Source: Companilactobacillus farciminis KCTC 3681 = DSM 20184
GTDB taxonomy: Bacteria > Bacillota > Bacilli > Lactobacillales > Lactobacillaceae
NCBI RefSeq assembly: GCF_002706745.1
Contig: NZ_CP017702.1
Location: forward strand, 2,480,001 to 2,544,000
DNA length: 64,000 nt
Direction of reading: 5' to 3'
The notes under the pieces were generated by a model. That model was not told the DNA's origin, made no database searches, and saw nothing but the letters and a program-made list of their open reading frames with translations. The position numbers and the translations under genes were made by a program. This document shows, piece after piece, positions 36,349 through 44,683 of the stretch (its first letter is position 1; the number at the start of each line of letters is the position of its first letter).

Positions 36349-37878
36349 TTAACCCTCAATGTCCTTCAAAATTTTCTTAGCGACTACTGGATCGCTTGGA
36401 TAAGGTACATCGACACCTTTTGTCTTTTGATAAGCATCGTTTCCCTTAGCAGCCAAAACAACAATATCATCGCCAGAACTATGTTCGATCATATCTTTAA
36501 TAGCGCTAGGACGATCCAAGATTGTCTTAACTTTGACCTTAGTATGGTCGATTTTTTCATCGATTTCTTTACAAATGGCGGCTGGATCCTCAAATCCAGG
36601 GTCATCTGTCGTTAAAATTGCTTCATCAGCTGATTCAGTTAAAACTTGTGCAAAGCCAGCTCTTCTAGAAACTCCTTTATCACCAGGGCTTCCAACAACG
36701 ACTTTAATTGCTGAACCAGGATACTCACGTTTTAAGAAGCTCAACAGAGCATTCATACTAGCGTAGTTGTGTGCATAATCTACAAAGATGGTCCCGTGAG
36801 ACTTGGTATTAATGTGCTCCATTCTCCCCGGGACGAATGCTTTTTTTAGACTATCGGCGATCACCTCATTGTCAACGCCAATAATTTTTGCAGCCGTAAT
36901 AGCAGCTCCTGCATTCAATTCGTTGAAATCACCAACAAGTCCTAGTTGATAAGTATATTCACCATGTTCTTGCAAGTCTTCAGCTTTGTCGCTTTCGGCA
37001 GTATAAGTGAAAACTGAATCATTCAAATTGGACTCTTTGTTGCGAATACTGAAGTCAGTGTCGCCAACTTCATTTTTAGCAAAGCGATAAATATCTTTGT
37101 CGTCACTAGTTTGTTTAGCAGCCGCATAAACTGTATCGTAGTCGTTTGTTTGACGATTAATAATATTTACCTTGGAGTTGATCATCAATTGCTTCTTGCA
37201 ATTCAAATAATCAGCGTAAGTTGGATGTTCATTAGGTCCGATATGGTCGGGAGTGATATTCAAAAATCCACCGATATCGAATTTCAATCCATAAACTCGA
37301 TTCTTCTTATATGCTTGAGACGATACTTCCATAACCAGGTATTTAATACCGTTGTCAACACAAGTTCTCATGTCATGGAAAAGATCCAATGATTCTGGTG
37401 TCGTTAAATCTGACTTGAATTCATCTTTTGGATCTGGTCCCACGATACGGTCAACGGTTGAGAATAGACCAACTTGCTTAGGATAAGCATTCTTCAAAAT
37501 ATCATATGTAAAGTATGATGTTGTTGTCTTACCTTTAGTTCCTGTGAAGGCAACGATAAAGAGATCATTTTGAGGATTGCCAAAGTACTCTGAACTCAAA
37601 AGAGCCAAAGCCTTTGAAGCACTCTTTACGATTAGACGATCAATATCCTTGCTGTACTCTTTTTCTGAAACATAAATTTTGGCACCATTTTTAATGGCTT
37701 GATCTAAGTATTCAGCCTTGAAATTATTTCCCTTGCAGAAGAAGATCCCATTAGTTTGGTCTTCTTTAGAATTGTAACTAATATTAGTTACCTCAAGGTT
37801 ATCGTCACTAACTGAACTAGAAACCAGTAAATCATGTTTCTTCAAAATCTCTATAGCTTTACTTATTTTCAAACTCAT
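36349..37878 (-). CDS. murE: UDP-N-acetylmuramoyl-tripeptide synthetase, L-lysine type
   Basis: The 509-residue Mur ligase adds the third residue of the stem peptide in the cytoplasm. It has the ATP loop TGTKGKTTT (near residue 112), the conserved NITPDHI, and the substrate-selecting segment TTDDPGFEDP in place of the DNPR of meso-diaminopimelate enzymes, in agreement with an L-Lys-type peptidoglycan. It is grouped with the racemase gene and lies downstream of dacA. Confidence 0.88.
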   Translation of the reverse strand: MSLKISKAIEILKKHDLLVSSSVSDDNLEVTNISYNSKEDQTNGIFFCKGNNFKAEYLDQAIKNGAKIYVSEKEYSKDIDRLIVKSASKALALLSSEYFGNPQNDLFIVAFTGTKGKTTTSYFTYDILKNAYPKQVGLFSTVDRIVGPDPKDEFKSDLTTPESLDLFHDMRTCVDNGIKYLVMEVSSQAYKKNRVYGLKFDIGGFLNITPDHIGPNEHPTYADYLNCKKQLMINSKVNIINRQTNDYDTVYAAAKQTSDDKDIYRFAKNEVGDTDFSIRNKESNLNDSVFTYTAESDKAEDLQEHGEYTYQLGLVGDFNELNAGAAITAAKIIGVDNEVIADSLKKAFVPGRMEHINTKSHGTIFVDYAHNYASMNALLSFLKREYPGSAIKVVVGSPGDKGVSRRAGFAQVLTESADEAILTTDDPGFEDPAAICKEIDEKIDHTKVKVKTILDRPSAIKDMIEHSSGDDIVVLAAKGNDAYQKTKGVDVPYPSDPVVAKKILKDIEG

Positions 37879-37890
37879 TTTTTCACACTC

Positions 37891-39129
37891 CTAAAATAAA
37901 TGGTTAAAAAATTCTACGATTTGATCCCACCAAGATTTCTGGTTTGTCTCCTTATGTATCTTTTTTCTAACATCTGCCTTTTTAAACGGAAGATAACCAC
38001 TGTTAGTGTTCGTGGCAATCAATTTTACAGTTTGTTTATTGTGGATTGCAGTAAAACCTAAGTCGTCACTACTTACAGTATAACGTAAATCTTCGATATT
38101 AGAATTTTTAGGCAACCAAACATAAACAGGTTCATAAGTTTTATATTTTTTGTTATTAATTTTTATACTTTTATCTTTTTGAATGACTTCTTTACGATCA
38201 AAGTTATCTCTTAAATAGTGGACTAATTTTTGTGTTGAGCGGAAACGTTTATCATTATCATTTTCCTCACCTTGAGCATTCAAGACGATTGTCACCAATC
38301 TAGTATTATCCAATGGTAAAGTTCCGACAAAGGATTCCCCGGCTTGTTCAGTCGTACCAGTCTTTAGACCGTCGAATTCATAGCCTTCCTGATAGTCGCG
38401 TTGGCCTTTCAATAAGAAATTCAAAGTGTCATAAGTCTTGATCTCATTATCGATTGGGAATGACAATTTCGTTTGTGAAGTTGTCTGAAGTATTTCTGGA
38501 TATTGATCTAAAACGTGCTTGACAATAACGCCGATATCATTGGCTGAAAGCTTGTTTTCACCATCAGTTGGTCCAATGTACATATCGGTTTTCAAGTCAG
38601 AATTATTCAAACCAGAAGCGTTGTATAATTCAGCATCCTTGATACCCCAATCTTTGACTGTTTTGCGCATCATTTTGACAAACTTAGCTTGTGTTCCGGC
38701 CACTTTTCCAGCCAACATCATCGCAGCCGAATTGGAAGATACGATCCAAGCAGCATTGTAGAGATCTTTGACCGAATAAGATTTATCGGCATCCAAACGA
38801 ACGTTAGTTAATTCGTTGTCCTGCGTCATATCAGCTTGTTCCTGTGTTGGTGTTACCAAGTCCGATTCAGAGATCTTGCCGTCCTTGATAGCTTTGGTTA
38901 CTAAATACAACGTAACAATTTTAGTAATTGAACCTATAGCCAATTTCTCATCTGGATTTTTGGAATAGACGATTTGTCCACTGTTCTCATCAAAAATCAT
39001 CCCTGCACTAGCATTCAATTCAAGCTCTGGCTGAGTAAATGTTGCAGCAGCAACCTCTGATGTAAAAATTGGCAACGTCAAAATGAAAACTGACATTACC
39101 AACATGAATTTCTTTGCGAAACCTTTCAT
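37891..39129 (-). CDS. dacA: D-alanyl-D-alanine carboxypeptidase (PBP5 type)
   Basis: The 412-residue protein has a signal peptide (about residues 1-27), the active-site motifs SITK (SxxK), SSNSA (SxN) and LKTGTTEQAG (KTG), a PBP5 C-terminal domain and a final amphipathic helix (WWDQIVEFFNHLF) that would hold it to the membrane. It trims D-Ala from stem pentapeptides. The ATG at 39129 follows GAGAGG. It is 16 nt after the sensor kinase gene, so the two-component system may control it. Confidence 0.88.
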   Translation of the reverse strand: MKGFAKKFMLVMSVFILTLPIFTSEVAAATFTQPELELNASAGMIFDENSGQIVYSKNPDEKLAIGSITKIVTLYLVTKAIKDGKISESDLVTPTQEQADMTQDNELTNVRLDADKSYSVKDLYNAAWIVSSNSAAMMLAGKVAGTQAKFVKMMRKTVKDWGIKDAELYNASGLNNSDLKTDMYIGPTDGENKLSANDIGVIVKHVLDQYPEILQTTSQTKLSFPIDNEIKTYDTLNFLLKGQRDYQEGYEFDGLKTGTTEQAGESFVGTLPLDNTRLVTIVLNAQGEENDNDKRFRSTQKLVHYLRDNFDRKEVIQKDKSIKINNKKYKTYEPVYVWLPKNSNIEDLRYTVSSDDLGFTAIHNKQTVKLIATNTNSGYLPFKKADVRKKIHKETNQKSWWDQIVEFFNHLF

Positions 39130-39145
39130 AAATAAACCTCTCAAA

Positions 39146-40249
39146 TCAATCTTTCGATTTCGAAATTGGAAAATGACTAATAAATGATGTCTTTTCTTTA
39201 TCGGAAGTAACAGCAATCGTACCACCGTGTAGTTGAACCATACTTTGAGCAATCGCTAGACCAAGTCCTGTTCCACCAGTTTTCTTGGAACGAGAATCTT
39301 CCACTCGATAAAAACGGTCAAAGACGTGCTTCAAAGAATCTTTTGGGATTGGCTGACCGTTATTGGCAACCGTCACAACCACCTCTTGATCTTTTTGTTC
39401 AGCGTTTAGCCAAATATGGGTCGCACCTTTACCGTACTTCAAAGCGTTCATGATCAAGTTATTAAAGACTCGTCCTAATTTCTCAGTATCGCCTTGCATC
39501 ATGATCTTGTCCGGCGTGGAATTGACGATGATTTCCATTCCTCGTTTGTTAGCCTCTAATTCAAAGTCAGCTGACAACTGATCTAGCATTTGAGCCATGT
39601 CGAATTTTGTCATCTTCAAACGACTTGTCGCATGCTGAACATTCGCAAATTCAAACAGAGAATTGACTAAGTTTTGCATCTCTAATGACTTCTTGTAAGC
39701 AATATGCGTATATTTGAGAATTTGATTCAGGTCATTGAAGTTTTTCCCTTCAATCAAACCCAAATAACCGATCACTGAAGTCAAAGGCGTTCTAATGTCG
39801 TGGCTGACGTTACTGATCAATTCATCTTTGCTTTTTTCTGATTGGCGCTGTTCTTGAGCGTGTTGATCCATATTCAAAATCAATAAATTAAAAATCTCGA
39901 TAATGCCTTGTAAACTAGGATTGACCTTCGTCTGAACTTGCTTAGTTTGGTCATCGATTGCCGCTTTATGCAAAATCTGTTTGATTTGTTCCAATTCCAT
40001 CTTATGAAAAGTACTCAAGACGATAATGCCAGTTAAAGCTACTTCCATGATTAAAACTACAATAACGGCCCAAATTTTATTCGTCAACAATGACCAATTA
40101 TTTTGTAAATTTCCCATGAAATTATTTTTGCCCAGGCTACCGATTATAATTGCATTTATTACCTGAAATAAAAGAAAGGTGCCTATTCCTTCAAAAAGGA
40201 GGACACCTTTTTCTTTTGCATTCAGTTTGATTCGTTTATTCAAAATCAA
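39146..40249 (-). CDS. sensor histidine kinase
   Basis: This 367-residue membrane kinase has two N-terminal membrane segments (about residues 13-35 and 55-77), a cytoplasmic linker, the H-box VSHDIRTPLTSVIGYLG (His near residue 155), and the ATP-binding N, G1 and G2 boxes (NLIMNALKYG, TGGTGLGL). It pairs with the preceding response regulator (4-nt overlap). The organisation regulator-kinase-carboxypeptidase resembles cell-wall-sensing systems of the VanRS/CroRS type; the signal is unknown. Confidence 0.87.
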   Translation of the reverse strand: MILNKRIKLNAKEKGVLLFEGIGTFLLFQVINAIIIGSLGKNNFMGNLQNNWSLLTNKIWAVIVVLIMEVALTGIIVLSTFHKMELEQIKQILHKAAIDDQTKQVQTKVNPSLQGIIEIFNLLILNMDQHAQEQRQSEKSKDELISNVSHDIRTPLTSVIGYLGLIEGKNFNDLNQILKYTHIAYKKSLEMQNLVNSLFEFANVQHATSRLKMTKFDMAQMLDQLSADFELEANKRGMEIIVNSTPDKIMMQGDTEKLGRVFNNLIMNALKYGKGATHIWLNAEQKDQEVVVTVANNGQPIPKDSLKHVFDRFYRVEDSRSKKTGGTGLGLAIAQSMVQLHGGTIAVTSDKEKTSFISHFPISKSKD

Positions 40250-40932
40250 ACCTCCACTTTATAGCCGACGCCCCAAACGGTTTCGATAACTTTTTCGCCG
40301 TTTGTAGCTTCTTCTAGTTTGTCCCGCAAGTGACTGACGTGAACCATAACTGTTTTAGCGGAAACGACACTCTCTTGTTTCCAAACTCGTTCAAAAATTT
40401 CATCAGCTGAAAAGACTCGATTAGGGTGACTTGCCAATAAGTATAGTACCCCGAATTCCAAAGCTGTTAACTGTACTTTTTGTCCAGAATCAGTGACGAC
40501 TTCATGCGAATCTTTATAAATAGTAATTGGTCCAACTTCTAGTTTATCAGGCACATTTTTGGTTGCTTGTTGATTGCTACGACGCAACAATGAACGAATT
40601 CTAGCCATAATTTCCAAAGGATTGAATGGTTTCGTGACATAATCGTCAGCACCAGTAATAAGACCTTGTATCTTATCCATATCGGTCGTCTTTGCTGAAA
40701 CAATAATAATTGGAATTTGCGAATCCTTACGAACACGCTTAACAACTTCGATTCCGTCGATACCAGGCATCATAATGTCCAATACCATCAAGGCAATGTC
40801 ACTGTGTGCTGCCAATTGGTCCAAAGCTTCTTGTCCAGAATTAGCTGCAATAGGTTCATAACCTTCATTTTTAATATAAATGCTGAGTAGCTCTACAATT
40901 TCTTTATCATCATCAACCACTAAGATTTTCAT
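40246..40932 (-). CDS. OmpR-family response regulator
   Basis: The 228-residue protein has a receiver domain (phosphorylation Asp in LMVLDIMMPG near residue 53, Lys in VTKPF near 101) and a winged-helix DNA-binding domain (about 130-227). It is the first gene of the operon with the kinase and dacA. TATAAT stands about 50 nt upstream, flanked by two near copies of CTAGTTACA (CTAGTTACA and CTAGTTGTA) that may be an autoregulatory site. Confidence 0.88.
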   Translation of the reverse strand: MKILVVDDDKEIVELLSIYIKNEGYEPIAANSGQEALDQLAAHSDIALMVLDIMMPGIDGIEVVKRVRKDSQIPIIIVSAKTTDMDKIQGLITGADDYVTKPFNPLEIMARIRSLLRRSNQQATKNVPDKLEVGPITIYKDSHEVVTDSGQKVQLTALEFGVLYLLASHPNRVFSADEIFERVWKQESVVSAKTVMVHVSHLRDKLEEATNGEKVIETVWGVGYKVEV

Positions 40933-40969
40933 TTCTTAAACCTCTCAAGCGTACATATATTTACAAGTC

Positions 40970-41006
40970 TACAACTAGTTAGTATTATACAATAAGATGT
41001 AACTAG
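40970..41006 (-). promoter_or_regulatory. promoter region of the two-component operon with repeated CTAGTT motifs
   Basis: A TATAAT at about 40983-40988 is bracketed by CTAGTTGTA (40970-40978) and CTAGTTACA (40998-41006) on the - strand, 28 bp apart. This could be a binding site of the response regulator. Confidence 0.35.
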
Positions 41007-41037
41007 ATTACTAATCACACTAAGAAAGTGAGCTTTC

Positions 41038-41235
41038 ATGGAATATTTAAAAAAGAGAATGAAGTTCTTATTGATCATAATTTTTTCGATTGCAATTATC
41101 GCTTTTGTCCAATACGAAATCCACTTCGATCAAAACATTAATCTGAAAAAAGTTGGTTTTATCATGACTATCTTGCAAGCCGCTGCTGGGGGATATGGTT
41201 TGTATGGTTTAGTGCAATTTTTTAGAGTTAAATAA
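41038..41235 (+). CDS. 65-residue membrane protein of unknown function
   Basis: The frame has two hydrophobic segments (about residues 8-25 and 38-60, LLIIIFSIAIIAFVQ and IMTILQAAAGGYGLYGLV) with a short polar loop. A GAAAGTGAG site precedes the ATG, and a terminator follows the stop. I do not recognise a family. It is divergent from the response regulator gene. Confidence 0.5.
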   Translation: MEYLKKRMKFLLIIIFSIAIIAFVQYEIHFDQNINLKKVGFIMTILQAAAGGYGLYGLVQFFRVK

Positions 41236-41238
41236 CAA

Positions 41239-41276
41239 AATGGCCTTGTTGGGATTTTTCCAGCAAGGTCATTTTT
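41239..41276. terminator. bidirectional terminator after the 65-residue gene and the 44-residue gene
   Basis: TGGCCTTGTTGG pairs with CCAGCAAGGTCA around GATTTTT, with T-runs on both strands. The two small genes converge on it. Confidence 0.75.
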
Positions 41277-41277
41277 A

Positions 41278-41412
41278 TTACTTCGTTTTTTTATCCTGAT
41301 TTTTCTCTTTATCTCGATGTGCTTGAATATTGCAGCCTTCTGGTCCACAGACTGCGCTTTCATCGCTACCAAAAGTTTCAAATACTGGAGTTTTCTTCTC
41401 GTCTTTATCCAT
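41278..41412 (-). CDS. 44-residue protein with CGPEGC motif, coupled to frnE
   Basis: The gene is short but well supported: its ATG overlaps the frnE stop codon (TAATG) and its stop lies right at a terminator. The peptide is highly charged with the central segment SAVCGPEGCNIQAH, two Cys that could bind a metal or form a disulfide. It is the last gene of the trxB-frnE operon, so a role in thiol redox chemistry is likely. No known domain is recognised. Confidence 0.65.
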   Translation of the reverse strand: MDKDEKKTPVFETFGSDESAVCGPEGCNIQAHRDKEKNQDKKTK

Positions 41413-42062
41413 TATTTCACTGCTCCTGTTTCAATTTTCTTTAAAGCATCAAGCATAACTTCGTAAGGTTGTGCTCCAGAGATGCCATACTTGTTGTTAA
41501 TAACAAAGAATGGTGCCGCGTGAATGCCTAATTGTTGAGCTTCCATTTCATCCGCTCGAACTTCTTTTAGATACTTATCATCACTTAAAACTGAACTAAC
41601 TTCTTCTGTGTCCAATCCAGCTTCAGTGGCTGCTTTAGTTAACACGTCGTGGTCGGCGATAGATTCACCATTACTAAAGTAAACTTGGTAAAAAGCATCG
41701 ATTACTCTTTCTGTTAGTGCATCATCGTTTTTAGAATCAGCTAATTTGATCAATCGATGAGCATCTTCAGTGTTAGTGGGAATAGCATTCAGCAAATCAA
41801 CCTTCAAGCCATCACTTGCACCCATTTGCGAAATTTGTTCAATCTGTGCCTTAGCTTGTTGTTTTGTCATCCCATGGCCTTTAGAAAAATGATCAAGCAT
41901 ACTTTCCTTAGTGGTCTTAGGTAGAGTTGGATCTAGTTGAAATGATTTGAATTCCAAAGGTGTTTCATCATAAATATTCATTTCTTTTAAAGCTCGTTTC
42001 ATTCTCGTTGAACCGATGTAACAAAATGGGCACGCGATATCTGACCAGTATTTAATTTCCAT
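41412..42062 (-). CDS. DsbA-family thiol oxidoreductase, FrnE type
   Basis: The 216-residue cytoplasmic protein has the thioredoxin-like fold with an active site CPFC (WSDIACPFCYIG, near residues 11-14), an inserted helical domain and cis-Pro in HAAPFFVI. FrnE proteins act as disulfide isomerases/oxidoreductases in oxidative stress. It lies 15 nt after trxB, its probable redox supplier. Confidence 0.85.
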   Translation of the reverse strand: MEIKYWSDIACPFCYIGSTRMKRALKEMNIYDETPLEFKSFQLDPTLPKTTKESMLDHFSKGHGMTKQQAKAQIEQISQMGASDGLKVDLLNAIPTNTEDAHRLIKLADSKNDDALTERVIDAFYQVYFSNGESIADHDVLTKAATEAGLDTEEVSSVLSDDKYLKEVRADEMEAQQLGIHAAPFFVINNKYGISGAQPYEVMLDALKKIETGAVK

Positions 42063-42077
42063 AATTTATATCTCCTC

Positions 42078-43019
42078 TTAATCCGTAGCTACGTCTTTTA
42101 AACTTTCCAAATAATTGAATGCTTCTTGAGCTGCAATTCCACCGTCACCTACAGCAGTAGTAATTTGACGCAAATGTTTTTGTCTAACATCACCAACAGC
42201 GTAAACTCCAGCGATATTAGTCTTCATATCCTCGTCAGTTTTGATCCAGCCTTTTTCATCAGTGATTCCTAAATTTCTAAAGGCCTTCGTCATTGGCTCT
42301 GTTCCGACATAAATGAATACTCCCTCAGTTGAAACAACTCTGTCTTCATTAGTTTCTTTATCATGAACTCTCACTCCGGTAACTTTTCTATCATCACCAA
42401 CAATTTCGGTAACTTGACTGTTCCAAGTAAAATTCATCTTGTCATTTTTAAAAGCTCTACTTTGCAATAATTTCTCTGCTCGTAATTGATCACGACGATG
42501 AATCACATTAACATCATCGGTTACATTAGCTAAATACAAACCTTCCTCAATGGCAGAATTTCCACCACCGACAACTGTTACATTTTTATTCTTGTAAAAA
42601 GCTCCATCACAGACTGCACAGTAGGAAACGCCTCGACCACTAAATTCTTCTTCACCAGTAATACCTAGTTTTCTAGGTTGTGAACCAGTCGCAATAATAA
42701 CTGCCATCGCTGTTAATTCACCATTGTCCGTATAAAGGTGTTTAAGACCATCACTGTCAACTTCTAGCTTTTCTACATCTCCGTACAAAAATTCAACTCC
42801 AAATTGTTGTGAACTCTTATACATTTTCTCTGATAAATCCGGTCCTAAGACATTTTCAAAGCCAGGATAGTTTTCAATCTCGGCCGTATTGTTCATCTGA
42901 CCACCATAAATCCCCCGATCAAGCATTGCCACATTTAAATTGGCTCTTGAAGCATATAAAGCAGCGGTCATTCCACCGGGACCAGCGCCGATTACAATGA
43001 CATCATAATTTTGAGACAT
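42078..43019 (-). CDS. trxB: thioredoxin reductase
   Basis: The 313-residue FAD/NADPH enzyme has GAGPGGMTAALYASR at the N-terminus, the redox-active CAVC (SYCAVCDGAF, near residue 135), the NADPH motif GGGNSAIEE, and the C-terminal FAD motif AGVYAVGDVR. It keeps thioredoxin and possibly FrnE reduced. It leads the operon trxB-frnE-44aa, behind a promoter that carries a palindromic operator shared with the upstream regulator gene. Confidence 0.92.
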   Translation of the reverse strand: MSQNYDVIVIGAGPGGMTAALYASRANLNVAMLDRGIYGGQMNNTAEIENYPGFENVLGPDLSEKMYKSSQQFGVEFLYGDVEKLEVDSDGLKHLYTDNGELTAMAVIIATGSQPRKLGITGEEEFSGRGVSYCAVCDGAFYKNKNVTVVGGGNSAIEEGLYLANVTDDVNVIHRRDQLRAEKLLQSRAFKNDKMNFTWNSQVTEIVGDDRKVTGVRVHDKETNEDRVVSTEGVFIYVGTEPMTKAFRNLGITDEKGWIKTDEDMKTNIAGVYAVGDVRQKHLRQITTAVGDGGIAAQEAFNYLESLKDVATD

Positions 43020-43040
43020 TTTCTTCCCTCCTGCCCAAAT

Positions 43041-43064
43041 CTATTCAACTGATTAATTGAATAG
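43041..43064. promoter_or_regulatory. palindromic operator upstream of trxB
   Basis: CTATTCAA and TTGAATAG form perfect 8-bp arms around 8 bp. A near copy (19 of 24 positions) lies at 43816-43839 upstream of the ArsR-rhodanese gene. It is immediately downstream of the trxB -10 box. Confidence 0.65.
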
Positions 43065-43068
43065 TTAA

Positions 43069-43096
43069 ATATTAACATGGCTTTTCCATTTGTCAA
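43069..43096 (-). promoter_or_regulatory. trxB promoter
   Basis: On the - strand TTGACA and TAATAT are 16 bp apart; the operator follows directly, so a bound repressor would block initiation. Confidence 0.6.
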
Positions 43097-43103
43097 TTCA
43101 AAA

Positions 43104-43138
43104 GCATAAAAAAACACCACTTCGATAAGTGATGTTTT
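43104..43138 (-). terminator. terminator after the ArsR-rhodanese gene
   Basis: AACATCACTT pairs with AAGTGGTGTT around ATCG and is followed by a T-run on the - strand. Confidence 0.75.
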
Positions 43139-43793
43139 ATTGTTGAGCGACAAACTCACGCCAATCGTAGTAACTTTCATTCAAACTATAAGCGTGACGA
43201 CCTTGCTCATTTAATAATCTAGTAGCTTGATTCGTTAAAGCGCACAAGTGACCCCGACAGTAAACAATCACGTCTTTTTTCGGATCTATTTTTTCAACTT
43301 GTTCTGACAATTGGTCCATCGGAATGTTGATAGCTCCCTTAATATGTCCAGCTTGAAACTCATCTTCTGGTCTAACATCCAACAATTGCACATCATCTCG
43401 ACTCAACAACTTGATAGCCGTTGATAAGTCTAAAGTCTTAACTTGCTCTGTAATGTCGAAGTTTTGCTGAATCTGCTTCATGGCTAGTAACTGACTTTCA
43501 CCAACATCCCGTAACAAATAAAATAGCTGTTCTACTTGTGGGGAAGCTAGTTGGTAAACCACATAGTTACCCTTTTTAATATTGATAACTAAATTAGCAT
43601 CACGCAAAGTTTTCAAATGCCTAGATGTATTAGCGATACTCATACCTGACTGTCTAGCTAGTGATTCTACAGTTTTGGGGCCCTGTGACAATAAATCCAA
43701 AATTTCTAATCGCTTATCACTCGACAAGCCTTTACCTATTTTGCTCAATTCAGAATAAAGGCTGTTTTTGTATTCATCTGCTGCTTGATTCAT
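43137..43793 (-). CDS. ArsR-family regulator fused to a rhodanese domain
   Basis: The 218-residue protein has an N-terminal winged helix (about residues 10-95, LSQGPKTVESLARQSGMSIANTSRHLKTLR) and a C-terminal rhodanese domain (about 110-215) with the loop YCRGHLC holding the catalytic-position Cys. Such fusions are thought to sense reactive sulfur, sulfide or redox stress. The ATG at 43793 follows AAAGGTGG. The matching operators upstream of this gene and of trxB suggest it represses both. Confidence 0.82.
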   Translation of the reverse strand: MNQAADEYKNSLYSELSKIGKGLSSDKRLEILDLLSQGPKTVESLARQSGMSIANTSRHLKTLRDANLVINIKKGNYVVYQLASPQVEQLFYLLRDVGESQLLAMKQIQQNFDITEQVKTLDLSTAIKLLSRDDVQLLDVRPEDEFQAGHIKGAINIPMDQLSEQVEKIDPKKDVIVYCRGHLCALTNQATRLLNEQGRHAYSLNESYYDWREFVAQQ

Positions 43794-43815
43794 AAAATAC
43801 CACCTTTCAAGCATG

Positions 43816-43839
43816 CTATTTAACTAATTGATTGAATGC
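43816..43839. promoter_or_regulatory. palindromic operator upstream of the ArsR-rhodanese gene
   Basis: The sequence CTATTTAACTAATTG plus ATTGAATGC matches the trxB operator in 19 of 24 positions, in the same orientation. It lies just downstream of a probable promoter (43843-43871), as in the trxB case. Confidence 0.6.
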
Positions 43840-43842
43840 TTT

Positions 43843-43871
43843 AATTCTAATCAAAATTTTATTTTTGTCAA
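43843..43871 (-). promoter_or_regulatory. promoter of the ArsR-rhodanese gene
   Basis: On the - strand TTGACA and AGAATT are spaced by 17 bp, 50 nt before the start codon. Confidence 0.5.
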
Positions 43872-43881
43872 TCAATTGCAT

Positions 43882-43913
43882 AAAAAAAGCTTCAGCAAGC
43901 GCTGAAGCTTTTG
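43882..43913 (-). terminator. terminator after the DUF1129 gene
   Basis: AAAAGCTTCAGC pairs perfectly with GCTGAAGCTTTT around GCTT, followed by TTTTATG on the - strand. Confidence 0.85.
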
Positions 43914-43922
43914 AAGTAATTT

Positions 43923-44669
43923 TTACATAAATGAACGGTCATGAATACCCATTGTACGACGGAAGACGAAACGAACTCCGTAAGCTACAACTGCAGCGAT
44001 GAAGTATCCAATTGCGTTAAGAGCTGGATTGATTGATGTAGGTACAGCTGTCATGGCTGCCAAGAAGACGAACATGAAGGCTAAGCCAACGACCAAATAT
44101 CCAATGGTAATTCCCCAACCGGGACGTTGTGACTTAGGACGTTTCATTTGGTTGTTGAACCATGTCAATAGTGCACCCCACATAGCGGACAAGACTATCA
44201 AAGTAATGATACCAGTTTGATTATTAGGATCTTGTTTCTTGGAAGTTAGAGCAACAATTCCATACAAAACGCCAAACAAAGCAAAGAATAGTAATGATGT
44301 GTCGATCCATGATGCCCAGAATGGTGTTACTTTAGGCTTCTTAGTTGGATGAACGATATCTTTAGCTCTTTGAGTTACTGGACCATAAAGTTGATTAGCT
44401 GGAATCCCCTTAATTTGATTATCAACAATTTCTGGAAGTAATTTATCGATAGCTTCTTTAGCTTCGTCTTCTTTGAAACCATCTTCCATCAAATATTTAT
44501 TGAGTTTAAAAATATATTCGGCATTTTTATTACTCAATTTTTTACGCAAATCGTCTGCATTAGCATTGTAGATTTCCGTTTTGATTTCTTCTTTTCTTTC
44601 GTTCTTAGCTGAAGCAACTTTTTGTTTTTCAGCAGCTTGCTTATTCTTCTCTCTTAAATCCTCTGACAT
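43923..44669 (-). CDS. DUF1129 family membrane protein
   Basis: The 248-residue protein has a charged, helical N-terminal half (about residues 1-115, with LYGPVTQRAKDIVHP) and a C-terminal half of about four or five membrane segments. This is the DUF1129 arrangement common in lactobacilli; function unknown. It is 14 nt after ychF and probably part of the parAB-DUF951-ychF transcript. Confidence 0.82.
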   Translation of the reverse strand: MSEDLREKNKQAAEKQKVASAKNERKEEIKTEIYNANADDLRKKLSNKNAEYIFKLNKYLMEDGFKEDEAKEAIDKLLPEIVDNQIKGIPANQLYGPVTQRAKDIVHPTKKPKVTPFWASWIDTSLLFFALFGVLYGIVALTSKKQDPNNQTGIITLIVLSAMWGALLTWFNNQMKRPKSQRPGWGITIGYLVVGLAFMFVFLAAMTAVPTSINPALNAIGYFIAAVVAYGVRFVFRRTMGIHDRSFM

Positions 44670-44683
44670 TTTTGTCCCCCTGG

